Origin: Chloromonas sp. AAM2
Lineage: Eukaryota > Chlorophyta > Chlorophyceae > Chlamydomonadales > Chlamydomonadaceae
Reading direction: 5' to 3'
NCBI GenBank assembly: GCA_004335635.1
Contig: QAXH01000756.1
Coordinates: forward strand, 1 to 30,960
DNA: 30,960 bases
The number at the start of each line of letters is the position of its first letter. Position 1 is the stretch's first letter. The position numbers were made by a program, and so were the translations under genes. Of this stretch, positions 11,032-22,600 are shown in pieces. The notes below the pieces were generated by a model. That model did no database searches, was not told where the DNA came from, and saw only the letters and a program-made list of their open reading frames with translations.

Positions 11032-11670
11032 TCTTTGGTTTGCCCTACGTAATTCGGAGGGCTTGATGGGGTTTGCGGATTAGCGCATGCTCAGGGTCGA
11101 GTGTGGAACCCTCGAGTCCATCGCAAAGGAATCCGTTCCCGAAGCTTTTGCTGTGCCAGTTTCCCAATCCGGCACTCACCGTCGGTGTCGTTTTGCGACG
11201 TTTCGATTCAATCCTTTAGAAAGACAGACGAACAGACAGCTAAAGTTGCTCCAACCCCATCACGTTCAGACTGGACCAAGCTGGCACATTAGATGGACCT
11301 TCTCATGCGTGCACCGACAAGCTTCGCTCACTGAGGTTTGTTGGAGTTACTGTCGCGCTGTAGGGTCTTGGCTCTAGCTGTCCGGACAATGGTGCAGAGC
11401 TTGAGATTCCACGGGATGATCACTCCTGCTACACAAGCCTTGCACTGCATCCCTGCTTAGCCTTGCCAATGGTCTTGTTCCCTGGCAAGTTAGTTAGCGC
11501 TGCTGGCTGCCAGATCAAGGCCGTAGCGATCATGGATTGTTACATGATGAGTTCAAGGGCAGCAGCCCAAAGTCAAGTCAACCGATGAATCAAACACATG
11601 AACATCAAAGGAGTGATAACCCATACTAGGAGGCAAGGTGAGGAGCCTGGGAGACTGCCAAGCAGCAGCA
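11032..11670. promoter_or_regulatory. Divergent promoter region, HRD1 and small membrane-protein gene
   Basis: 640 bp between two start codons on opposite strands. It contains short open frames (for example around 11087-11377) with no recognisable protein content. No TATA box stands out. Confidence 0.4.
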
Positions 11671-12133
11671 ATGGCTGTGCTCTTGCTGGCTCGGCAGTCC
11701 TTCAATCTTGAATTAGGTGGCCGGTCTCCACTCTGGCTCCCAAGAATAAATGCCGCCGCCTCTTGGCCATGTGTAGCAGGTGCAGTGTTCTATCTGATCC
11801 TCTCCTTCAACGCTGGGTGAGTTCCGTCTGCTTGACCATCTGGCTCGCTGATGGTGCTGCAGCGCCTTCCCAGGCCACGTCGCCCTTCTCCTGCTCGCCT
11901 GGTTGCCCTCAAGACTCCGCTGCACCATAGTACCTCGTGTCGCTCCCCCAGCTAGACGAGCAGCGCGTTGTGCTCCACCGCGCCGCCAGCATATGTGCTG
12001 CTCAGTTGTCCGCAGGACAGAGGCCGACAAGCCTGACCATGGCTTGTGCTCATTCTGTGGCTCCCGCCACATGAAATGTGCAGGCATACCCGGTGTACAA
12101 AAAACTCAAGACAAACTGGCATTGGAAAAATAG
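11671..12133 (+). CDS. Small predicted membrane protein, unknown function
   Basis: Two exons, 11671-11816 and 11863-12133, joined across a 46-bp GT-AG intron (donor GTGAGT, acceptor CTGCAG) in phase 2; 417 nt, 138 aa. The start ATG at 11671 is the first in its frame. The protein has hydrophobic segments around CVAGAVFYLILSFNAG and FPGHVALLLLAW; the intron falls between them. A very basic Arg-rich stretch follows, then a C-terminal tail with a single CxxC (GLCSFCGSRHMKCAG) ending in a Lys-rich run. I do not recognise the family. Support comes from the in-phase short intron and a TGTAA signal 92 nt after the stop. The Arg-rich middle could also mean partly misread sequence. Confidence 0.5.
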
Positions 12134-12224
12134 CAACTGCCTATAACGCAGTCATGTCGACCTGAACGTGCAGAACTGAACCTGCGCCTCCATCCCTAAG
12201 GAAAAGGGTACACGCTTGGCCGGC

Positions 12225-12229
12225 TGTAA
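12225..12229 (+). terminator. TGTAA poly(A)-type signal of the small membrane gene
   Basis: TGTAA in GGCTGTAATC, 92 nt downstream of the stop at 12133. Confidence 0.5.
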
Positions 12230-12870
12230 TCTTCAAGATGGAGTTATGACGTACGATGCTATAACCTGGTCGTTACCCTTGTGGTGTGGCCCCTTGTTGG
12301 GGTATTGCAAGGTGCCTATGTGTAGATAGCCGCACGCCAAAGCCATGCCACGTGTGCACAGTATGTTCACTGACACAACAATAACACACCACAAAGACTT
12401 GACGCACCTCGTGCACGAACCTTATCTATGGGTGGAAACAGAACCTAGCATGCCAACTGTGGCAATGCGTTAACAAACCTAACAACGGCAGTGCTTAAAG
12501 CGAGCAAGACCGCCCGGGTGTGGGTGCAGCTCTGCGGACACAACGGACAGACACACGCGGCAACCAGGTAGCAAAGAGTGAGTTGCACACCGAGGACGCG
12601 TGAACAAAACCCCAGCCCATGAGCACGCACGCGCACATGATCGAGGAGGGGGCCAGAGGATGGCCTGGTGCCATTGCGTTTGACTGACTGCCCACGTAGA
12701 CAGTAATGACAGGCTGAGCTGCTGTCTGCTGTGCTCGTCGCACGCACCTGCAACGTCACAAGCAGAGCAAGCAAACAGAGAAACAGTGAAGCACTAACCA
12801 GCAACTGCTGGCCTGCAGCAGGATGAAGGGCTTGTGTGCAGCAACGATTCCTCCACTGCAGGTGGTCCAG

Positions 12871-12875
12871 TTACA
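12871..12875 (-). terminator. TGTAA poly(A)-type signal of the ZFC3H1-like gene
   Basis: The only minus-strand TGTAA in the 1.15 kb after the stop at 13385; it would give a 3' UTR of about 0.5 kb. Confidence 0.35.
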
Positions 12876-13384
12876 CAGGGTTGCCTGACCTCGGTCACCC
12901 CAGTTGGTGCCATTGCAGACCCTTGCAAGGGCAGTGCGCCAGTAAACTATCGCGCGAAGGGCCCTGTTCCGTCACCATACGTTCCAATGCAAACGCATTG
13001 TGCTCCCAAGCATGGCATGGTGCATGGTGCAGTTATGGCAATGGTTTTCATGTTGCACCACACAGCACAGCCTCACGAACCTGTTGTGGCGTTGTCGGCT
13101 GCACCCAAGCACACCGGGGGCCTGCAGCAATGAATAGATGCAATCAAGTAAGAAATGCCTGTGATGCACAAACGTGCCTTTGCTTTCGAGATGCTCTGTC
13201 ACGAACTTCAAACCAGTCCTCTGTGTGTAAACATGGGGTGTCCAATTGCCTGTCCTTGCTTAGCTCCTCAAACAAGGTGCTGGCCCACTCGCACTCGTGT
13301 TGTCCTACTGCTGTCCTACGGCCTACACATGTACACATGTAACAGCGCAAAGTGCGTTGAGTGTGTGGTGTGTGACAATACAAT

Positions 13385-16300
13385 TCACTCCCTGGGAGCA
13401 GCCTGCGAGTCGGCCAGCTCCAACCCCAGGCCACGTGCAGCATTTAGAACCGCTGAGTGTAGGAATGTGCCTGGCGCCCCTGCCATTGCAGCGCGCTGCC
13501 TCCACAGCAGGTGGCTGTAGGGATGGACCGACTGCGCTGCTGCCAGAAGCTCCGCCGCTGCTGAGGCACTCACACGCCTTGTAGCCTCCACTGAATCATG
13601 CCACATCTGCATGAGCAGAGGCACACTTAAGGCTGGTGGGTGCTGGGAGAAACAAGTCAGTGTGGCGAGTGCACAAGTGTAAGTGTATGATACAAAGCAA
13701 CGGCTGAAGGGCCAACACCCTTGGGCAGTGGCAGAAATTGCGTAAGCTGGTAAGAGTCTTATGGCAAGTGTGCGATTCAAAGTTCGTTAGCAACTGTTCA
13801 TCGAGCACACCTGGGCAGTGGCAGGTGGGTGGGCCTCTAGCAGTGCGGTGGCTAGCAGGGGCAGCACGTACTGGCTCCAGCCCAGGTTGCTGGGGTGGTG
13901 CCAGGCAGCAGAGGGCAGCGGCTGCCAGCGACCCAGGCTCAGCAGAAGCTCAGGAAGCTCCATAGTGTTCCGCATGGCCAGCAGAGCCAGCTCAGCGATT
14001 GCATGAGCCTGCAATGGCGAACAGCCTGATTGAGATCATGCAACCGCTATCTGGACGAACATGCATAAGCATACAGATGATGTCACGCAAGTGGTGGGTG
14101 AGAAAGCAAAGATAGGTCATCACTCTCCCTGCCATGCACCATGCACGTCTGCCAGTGAACCGCTCCTGCAGCAAAGCAAACTGCGCTTTTGCCTGAAAAC
14201 TTGCGCAGCGAAACACACCTGTTCAACGTTTGAGCAGGAGCGCACTGCAGCCTGCAGCTGGTGTGCAGCAGGGTGTGGTGGGGGCAAGGACGGGCCCAGT
14301 AGACACGTCTGCAGCCGTGCAGCCACGTTGCGCTGCACTGCCTGGCGCTGCTGCACTGCTGCCGCCGCCTGCCGCTGTGAGGCGCCTGAGTCCTGCTGCT
14401 CCGGCACCGGCTGCGGCAGCGGTGGCAGCAAATCCACAGGAATCAGCTCCGTCAGTGATGTGCTGCCTACTGGCTCAGCAGTCACCACCTCAGCAGCACC
14501 ACCAGCAGGCAGCCGCAGCAGCCGCACACACTCTTCCACCAAAGCATTCACATCCTCTGCGGTTTGCATGGCACCCACGGGGAGCCTGGCATGGTATCCC
14601 AGTCTGCTCAGTGCATCCGTTGGCAAATGGCCTGTGCTTCCGCCCAGCGCCTGGCACACACGCTGCAGCAGTTCTGTCCCGAACGAGGCAGGGATCGCCC
14701 GCAGCGCAAGGCATGCACAAGGATGTGCGCGAGTGAGGCATGCCACAACCTCAGGCGGGGCAACATGTTGCATAGCATTCGACCACCCGCTGACAAGTGC
14801 CTGCGCCCATAGCTGGGCTACACGTGTGTGGCCGCAGTCGCACAGGTGCTGCAGCATGCGAAGGACCAGATCAACACAGCAAGCTGCTGCATCCAGCTGC
14901 GCCTCATCAGTGACTGCTGCGGCTGTTTCCTGGGGCAGTGCTTGGACGCATCTGTACAAGCCTGCAGCACAAGGTGGAACAAGAGGTCCATATGTTGCAG
15001 TACAAGCCACAACAGTTGGTGCAAGCACGTGCTTACCCATGCTTGCTCCTGCGGTGACGCTGTCCAACACGACACAAGGTAGGTCCACCTGCCACCGTTT
15101 TCTAGAGAAACAGTGCTGTGCACAAAATTGCCGCAGAATTGCCATGTAATGACAACAATCATGACCAACAGCACCCAGGTAGCAAGCCCGACAATACAAA
15201 TCACATACCAGGCACAACCTTTTTGCAGCCAGTTGTTCTGTACCCACACTCATCCACAGTGTGTTCAACCCTTGTTTGCTTGTTCTTCGTTCAACCTTTG
15301 TGCCCCTGATGGCAGCTGTGCCTGGGAACTGCCCGGAAGACAGCAGCTACTCGACCTGATGTTCAATTGCGCGAATCTTGCTCACACCCACCTTGCTGCA
15401 GGATGGTCAACACGGCCTGCCAACTGCGAGCATGCTTGGCCTGCGCCAAACACAGCCGATGCGCCGCCCCTGGCGGGAGATTGCCGTGGCACACCAACTC
15501 CTCAGCCCGCGTAGTCCACAGCTGTGTACGCAGCTGTGATGGGTTGTCACGTGGTGGTGAAATCTCCGCAGCAGCAAGGCCCAGACCCAGGACCAATAGC
15601 AGTGCCTCTGGCTGGTTGTGTGAAGGGTTGGTGCTGGTGCTTGCATGTTGCTGAGACCCCCCACGGGGTGCTTGAAGGTACAGCAGGCCCTCGGCTAAGA
15701 CGTCTAGGGCGGCAGCACGATCCTGCAATCGCAGGCAGCAGCACATGTGCAGGCATAACCATTCAAAACTGGACGTTCGCAAACCTCTCACACACTGCTG
15801 GAGCACGGTGGGTGCTCGATTGATACCAGAGCTGAGGCAAGAAACACGCCTGAGCAACAAGCAAGCAGAGTGCATGCCAGCAGTACACACAGTGTACGTT
15901 CAGGAGTCGCAACTCACTGCTTTCGTGTGTGGCGCCTCCCCGTATCCCAGCTGCTCACAGGCCCACTGCAGCCAGAAGGCCGGAGAGTCAGCATGCTGAG
16001 GCGCCATCTGCCTGAACGTGTCATTGATGCGCCTGGATGCAGGGGCAGGGTCCCGTAGGTTGCCGGCTCCTTGTGGCTCACTGGGGCCCGGTGAGAAGTA
16101 ACGGTTCTGCAGAGCGCACGAGTAATTCAGCGGTCAGTTGTGTGCGCCTACAACGGTCTGCATTGTGCGTGGTCCATGCCTATGCAATAGCAAGCGTGTG
16201 GCAAACGAGCCAACTGAATGTTTACAGGCCAGCAGACTTGGCTTTTTTCCTGCTACTAAAGCAGCTGATCCTGCTGGCCATCAACCTTTCTCATTGTTTC

Positions 16301-19300
16301 AACGCACAGTTTGTTGAGTAAGGTAAATTACCGCAGTCTGTCTGTGCTGCGCACCTGCCGTGCATCTGCCATGGTGCGTCCCCGGGGCTGCTGCTGCTGC
16401 ATAGCCGCCACCCTGCCGCCCAGCGGCACCTCCACCCGCAGTAAGCCCGCCTGCTGATACTGTTGTTTGCCAACCGCTGGCTGCTGAAGCAAGGTGCCCA
16501 GCACAGTGTTGGCAGGCGCAGTGGGCCGGTCGTCTCTGGCCACACGGCAGATGGTTGCCACTTGAGCGGTCCATGCTAGGCAGGGGTGGCTGAGGGTGGG
16601 TGGTGCAGCGGCACTGAGGAGGGTGCTGGTGAAGGATGTAAGCGGTGCATCCGCGCCTGCACATGCCCCATCGCTCCAGCCACTTTTGACATGGCAGTCT
16701 GCTTGTGACACGCAGCTCATTGACAAGAATGCGTGGCAGCATAACACCAGCCACCTCAGGAGCACAGGAACGACTCCCAAGCGTGACACCTTGGCTGCAC
16801 TTTCCATTGTCAGATGGCAAAGACCATGTGCAACATGCAGCTCATTGGCAGCGACCAGTTGGGTGAGGTCATGAAATGGTCATGCTTGGGTACCAGCCAC
16901 TTGAGGAATACAGAAACGCCTCCCAAACGAGTCCCAATGATGGTGAGGAGCTGCCATGTGCAAGAGGTGTAGGAGCAGAGCTACCCACTGGCTAATCTTG
17001 CAGGCCAACCAAACACATACCAGCACTGCTACAGCCGAAACAAAGTTCCAAGTCAACATGTCAGGACACAACAGTCGCTGCATTCACTACAGCAAACGCT
17101 TGCGTCATTGGGTGTGCCTGAAACCACACACCTGCGGCTTTGCTTGGGGGTTCTTGGCCGTCCTCCAGCCCTGCCTGCACCCGTGCCTCCCGCCCTATGT
17201 GCGCCGCCCTGCCCTGGGCATACATGGCCCGCACGGCCGGCGAATCCGCACAGGTCGCAGCCAGCTGAGACAGGGGCAGGGACGCCAGGCCGCCATCCGC
17301 CTTGGCAGCTTGTAAGGTTGCCGCAGCCTGATGGCGAGTTTCCAGCTCTAATGTGGCTGCAGGGCGGCCAGTGACCTCGGCGTCTTGCATGTGCTGCATG
17401 GGACAGCGCATGTCACGGCATGACCCACGTATGTCGAAGCGACACAGCGGCCAGACAGCGTCGAGGACGTTGCAGAGAGTTGGGCTGGCGGCATCAGGGT
17501 TGGTGCTGCCCAGCAGTCTGAATGCAGGGCTGAGACGGTAGGCACGCAGCGCAAGGAGTGGAGACTGATAGGGGCGTGCTGTGGTGGTACCAGTGCGGCT
17601 GTGGCTGGCAACAGCGGCAACCCCTGTGCTGGCAGGTGCCGGTGCCGGTGCCCCGGTGCTGCTGGCGGGTTGGTTGGAAGGCACACCAGGTTTTGTCGCG
17701 CCAGCTTCAGCACTTGCGGACTTGAGCGGTGACTTTGCTGGCTGCTGCTTTGAGCCCTGGTGTCCAGAGGCCCCTGCTGTTTGGGAGTTCAAAGATTGGC
17801 TTGCCGGGCTGGCCGGTTGCTTGGGCTGGGAAGCCTGCTGCAACTGGGCCTGCTTGACAGGACTCTGCTGTGCCTGCTTCTGCTTAGGTGAAGACGGCAA
17901 GGGTGGCTTAGCGTGGGCCTGTGCGGGTGCAGGGGCAGGCTGCAAAGGCTGCTTGGCGGCAGGCGCACGAGAGGGCAGTGGAGGTTGGGAGGGCGGTGGC
18001 GGTGGTGGTGGAGGGGGCTGGTCTGAGCCCTGACTGTCTGCTTGGGCCGCAGGGGTCCCATACCATGGAGTTATGTGCTCAATGGCCAGCACTGCACAGT
18101 CCTCTTCGCTGCCTAGGTCCATGTCTGTGTCCATGTCTGCTGCCTGTGGCACCGTGCCCGGGTCTGCTGTCTGCTGGGCAAGGGCTGCTCGCGGGACAGG
18201 TGCCTGCAGAGGTGCTGCGGGTGGGGGCTGCATTGGCACCTTAGTTTGAGCCTGGGGCATCGCGCCCGAGCTCGGCTGCCGCTGCTTCTGTTGCTGTTGT
18301 CCTTGCACTAATTTCTCAGGCTGAGCAACGCTACTGCTGCCTGTGCTCTTATGCTGCTGCTGTCCTTGCACCAATTTCTGAGGCTGAGCAGCCCTTATGT
18401 TGCCTGAGCTCTCATGCTGCTGCTGCTGCTGTGCAGGCTTCTCAGGCTGAGCAGCAGGTATGCTGTCTGCGCTCTTCTGCTGCTGCTGTTGCTGCCGCTG
18501 CTGAACTGACTGAGGCTTTGCAGCTTCAGGGGCCAAAGTCACAGCACCTTGTGAGCCACCCGTTGGACTCAGCACGGGCTTGACTGCAGTTGTACTGGGC
18601 ATAGCCTTGCCGCCTGGCTGCAGCGCACTCAAACCACCCGCCTTGCTGGTCTGAACAGGGAGGTGCGGTTGTGCATTGCTGCCACCGCCAACATCATCAT
18701 CGTCATCATCAATCACAATTACGTCAATGCTCTGCGTTTTTGCCTTATTTTGCTGCTGCTGCTGCTGCTGTTGTGCTACAGTCTGGGGTGCCCGAGCCCG
18801 AGCCTGAGACTCTACCTGTCCCTTGGTGACTGGAATTGCATGTGGTTGAGGCTCGCTAGAAGCCCTGTGCTGACTTGGCAACACACTGCTGCCCGATGCA
18901 GTCCTAGGCTGAGAAAGGCTGGACGAGCTTCCTTGCTGTGGTGCCGAGGCTGACGTCCCCTGGAGTAGCTGGGAGCTAGCAGGGGTTGCTGCTGAAGGCA
19001 ACAACATCTGATTCGTGGCGGGCGGTGCGATGACGGCAGGTGGAAGAGCAGGCAGGCTGCTCATCTGCATGCCTGCGCTAGTTGGTGGCATCAGGTGTGG
19101 CGGCAAGGGAGGCTGGAGCCTAGGGTCTAAAGATGCAGTTGATGTGGTCGAAGAGGCAGGCAGGCTGGCTTGCACTGGCAAGGGCGCCACGAGCGTGAAC
19201 GGCAGGAAGGGTGTGCCTGCGACGTCCGATGGTGGTTGCACCACTGTTGCAGGCGGCTGTAGCAAGCTCCCTTGAGCAATTTGGTTGGATTGCAGGAGGG

Positions 19301-19627
19301 TGGATGGATGTCGAGCTGGTGGTGACACTACTGCTGGTGGCGGTAACAACAGATCGCCTTGCGTTGGCAATGTGCTTTCGAACGGGAAAGGGCCGGCAGC
19401 AGACTGGGTCTGTTTTGGGTCCTGTTTTGTAGCCTGCGACTGAGGTGGCGGGACAGAGGGGGCTGCCTGCGGGAGCAGCCTAGTAAGATGCACCTCCGGC
19501 TCAACAAGTGGTGTAAGCAAGGGCTTACGCTGGGCTGGCACATCAGGTGGTGTGGTGGTTGGTTGCTGGCCGGCCGGAGCTGGTGGCGGAGCCTGCTTAG
19601 CTGCTGTGGCATGCGGGCCAGCTGGTG

Positions 19628-19680
<53 letters not shown>

Positions 19681-22600
19681 GACTGTAGCTCTTTGGAAAT
19701 CTTAGGCGTAGGCACTAGGGAGGCAGTTGAGGCACCAGCTTGTGACGGCTGCGCCAGGCTTGGTACCCGTGGCATGGCTTGAGGCGCGGGCACGTGTGTA
19801 GCAGGGGCAGCAGCGGGCTGCTGATGCTGACCACTTGGCACCCCAGGTGCGGTGGGTAGCCCAGCAATGAGCTGTGCCAGCCGGGCTGCCTCCTGACTCA
19901 AGTCACTCTCGGGACCACGTGAGCCATCGGTTACCGAAGCTGGAGCGAACCCGTTGCCAGAACTCAGGAGCATGCCACTCAGAGAGCTGATGAACGCCAT
20001 GTGGGATGCGGCTACCATTGCACTGCTGCTGGGGATTGCAACAGCTGGCTGGCTTGCATTGCTTAAAGACGATGTGCGTGCTAGTAAGGACTGCCACAGG
20101 GCAGTGCTGCTGGTAGTGGGCACCCTGTGGGCTTCTGCTAGTGCTGCATCACTGGCAGGCGGCTGAGGTTGTGCAAGCAAGGCTGGGATGGCCTGGGCAG
20201 CATTGGGCGCACCCTGTACAGATTGTGCGGCGTGTGTAGGCGTTGTCTGATTCTGTCCTGTGGTTTGCAATGCCACAAAGAGGTCGACGGGCTGAGGATG
20301 CGGGGTTTTTGTTTGAGCATTGCATGTTAGTTGCAGTGCAGGTGGCTTTGGTGGAAGCTGCACTTCTGGGAAAGGGTCTGGATTTGAAGGCGGGCCAGCC
20401 ATGAGCTGCGCAAGCAGCTGGGGGGGTGGTTGCACGTGTGGTTGGCTGGTTGGCTGGGAAGGCCTGTGCATGTATGGCAGAGCAGCACTCGTTGCTGGTA
20501 ATTGGGTGGACAGTTGAGCAACTAGCTGTGCAGGTGGCTGTAAACTTGTGTGGGCAGGTGGCAAGGCAACGGCCTGTGTGGATGGCTGAAGAGATGGCTG
20601 TGCAGGCACCTGTGTGGCCAGATGTGTGGACGGCTGTGCTGGTGGCAGCAGCTGTTTGTCTGGCTGTTTGTCTGGCTGGTTAAGTGGCTGTGCAGTTGGC
20701 TGTGCAGGCGTCTGTGCAGGTGGCTGTTTGAGTGGCTGTGCGAGTGGCTGTGCAGGCGTCTGTGCAGGTGGCTGGGTGGGCAGCTGCACGGGCGGCTGGG
20801 CAAGCGGCTGGGCGGATGGCTGGGCAGACGGCTGTATGGGTGGCTGTGTGGGTGGCTGGGCAGGCGCTTTTAGAGGCGGTTGTGATGGCGCTTGGGAAGG
20901 CAGCTGGGCGACCGGCAATGTCGCTGCTGCATTCAACTGCTGGGTGGGTTGATAGGCCTGTGTGGTGCCTGCAGCAGCTGATGGCACTTCAACTGCTGCC
21001 TCGCCTTGCGGAGTTGATTGAGACGGCTGTGTTGGTGTCAATCCAGCTGAACTTGCCTCTGTTACGCTGGGTAATGCTAGCCCTGCCTTGTCGGTCCCAG
21101 CCTTTTCCAGCTGGCCTGCATCTGCACCCTTTGCCTTGTCAACAGGCATGGCATCAGCACTGGATGGCAGCTGAGCCAGTGCCAGAGGTGGACTGCTTAG
21201 CGACGGCTTGCTCCGTGCTGTCGCTGCATCGCTGCTTTGGCTGACACGGGACTCCTGCTTGGCCCGCCTGCCATCCTCCTCGTCCTCTGTACCAGGATCC
21301 CTTTCCCGGCGCCTTGCCCTGTCATCCTCCCGCTCTCGGTCCCTCTCACGCTGATCTCTATCCCGATCGCGCTCCCTTGCCCCCTCATCTCTGCGTCCTC
21401 TACGGTCATCCCTGTCTCGAGCCCGATCCCGATCTTTGTCCTTGTCCCGATCTCTGTCCCGGTCCCGCTCCCTGTCTCTGTCTTTGTCTCTGTCACGCTC
21501 CTTGCCACGTGCCCTGTCCTTTTCCCTATCACGGTCCCTCTCCCTCTCTTTTTCCTTGTCCCGTTCCCGGTCTCTACTCTTGTTCCGCTCCCGTTCCCTA
21601 CTGGTTCCTGCTTCCTGCAACCTGCTGCTGTCACGCTCCTTCCTCCGGTCATCCCGTTCCCCACTGCGCCCGCGTTCACGCTCACCCCGGCCCTTAATAG
21701 CATTCCGTTCGTCCCGCCCCCGGCTGGAATCCCGCTCCGCGACCCGAGCAGCAACGCGTGCTTCACTGTTGCTCCTGCCATCTGCCCGCCCTGGTGTTGC
21801 TTCAGCAGGCACATTTGGCCTACTCGCCGTCCCAGCCACTGAACCAGCCGATGCCTTAGCCTTATCCAGGGTGGTTGGGTGGCTCTTGGCTGCAGCAGCT
21901 GCACTGTCTGGAAGAGCTGAGCTGGCTGGTTGCTTCGTAGGCTGAGCTGCTGTTTCATCAGGGGCATCGCCTGGTGTGCGACTGGAACCATCCAAACGCG
22001 GCTTTTTGCCTGCTGGCTGAGCCTGTTTGGATGCCGTCACTGCCTCACCGGAGTTGCCTTTAATGCCCACTGGCACCTCTGACGACACTGCACTGATACT
22101 GCGCTTGGCAGCAGGGGCAGCTGCTGAGGTAGTGACCATAGTGGCCTCCATGCCAGCCTCAGCTGCCATCACACCTGCTGTCGGCCAATCCCCAGGTGTC
22201 TGCTGCTGTTGCTGTTGCTCCTGCTGCTGCTGTGAAGGCTGTGCCTCTGCAGACCCTGGTGCTAAGTCCTCCCCAGTCAGCTGAGCCTGCTGCAGCCGTT
22301 TCAAACGTTGCGCCTCGAGTTGGGCGCGCCGTTGTTCAACCAGTGTGCGGCCCGGGCCTGCGGGCGCCGGTGCGCCGCTGGCGGACTGTGGCAAGGCTGC
22401 AGTACCGGCGGCATGCACTGCTGCTTGTCCTGACTGCGCATGTGCTTTGAGCTTCTTGACACTGGACATGTGCTGCTGCTTTTCCGCGCCTGCTATGGGG
22501 GCGCTGGCTGCCCCACTGTCATCTGTTGTAGCAGGTGCAACTTCATTAGTTGCTATGGTTGCGCCAGACACCGCAGGCCCAGCTTTGGACCTAGACGCTG

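Larger units (their letters stand above)
12134..13384. other. Convergent intergenic region, small membrane gene to ZFC3H1-like
   Basis: 1.25 kb between two 3' ends. It contains TGTAA on the plus strand at 12225 and, on the minus strand, a single TGTAA (plus TTACA) at 12871-12875. Several open frames on both strands lack recognisable content and are treated as noise. Confidence 0.5.

Noticed and set aside
11087..11377. Plus-strand open frame just upstream of HRD1 on the other strand
   Set aside because: No recognisable sequence and no in-phase splice partner; probably promoter or 5' UTR DNA.
14061..15149. 362-aa plus-strand open frame
   Set aside because: Antisense shadow of exon 7 of the ZFC3H1-like gene, whose minus-strand frame joins in phase to its neighbours.
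19359..19782. Plus-strand frames with polyLeu or polyCys
   Set aside because: Antisense readings of the (CAG)17 tract; no start context, no homology.
21436..21945. Plus-strand open frame encoding an Arg/Ser-rich protein like an SR protein
   Set aside because: It is the antisense reading of the RD/RE tract of the ZFC3H1-like exon 3; the repeat structure keeps several frames open.
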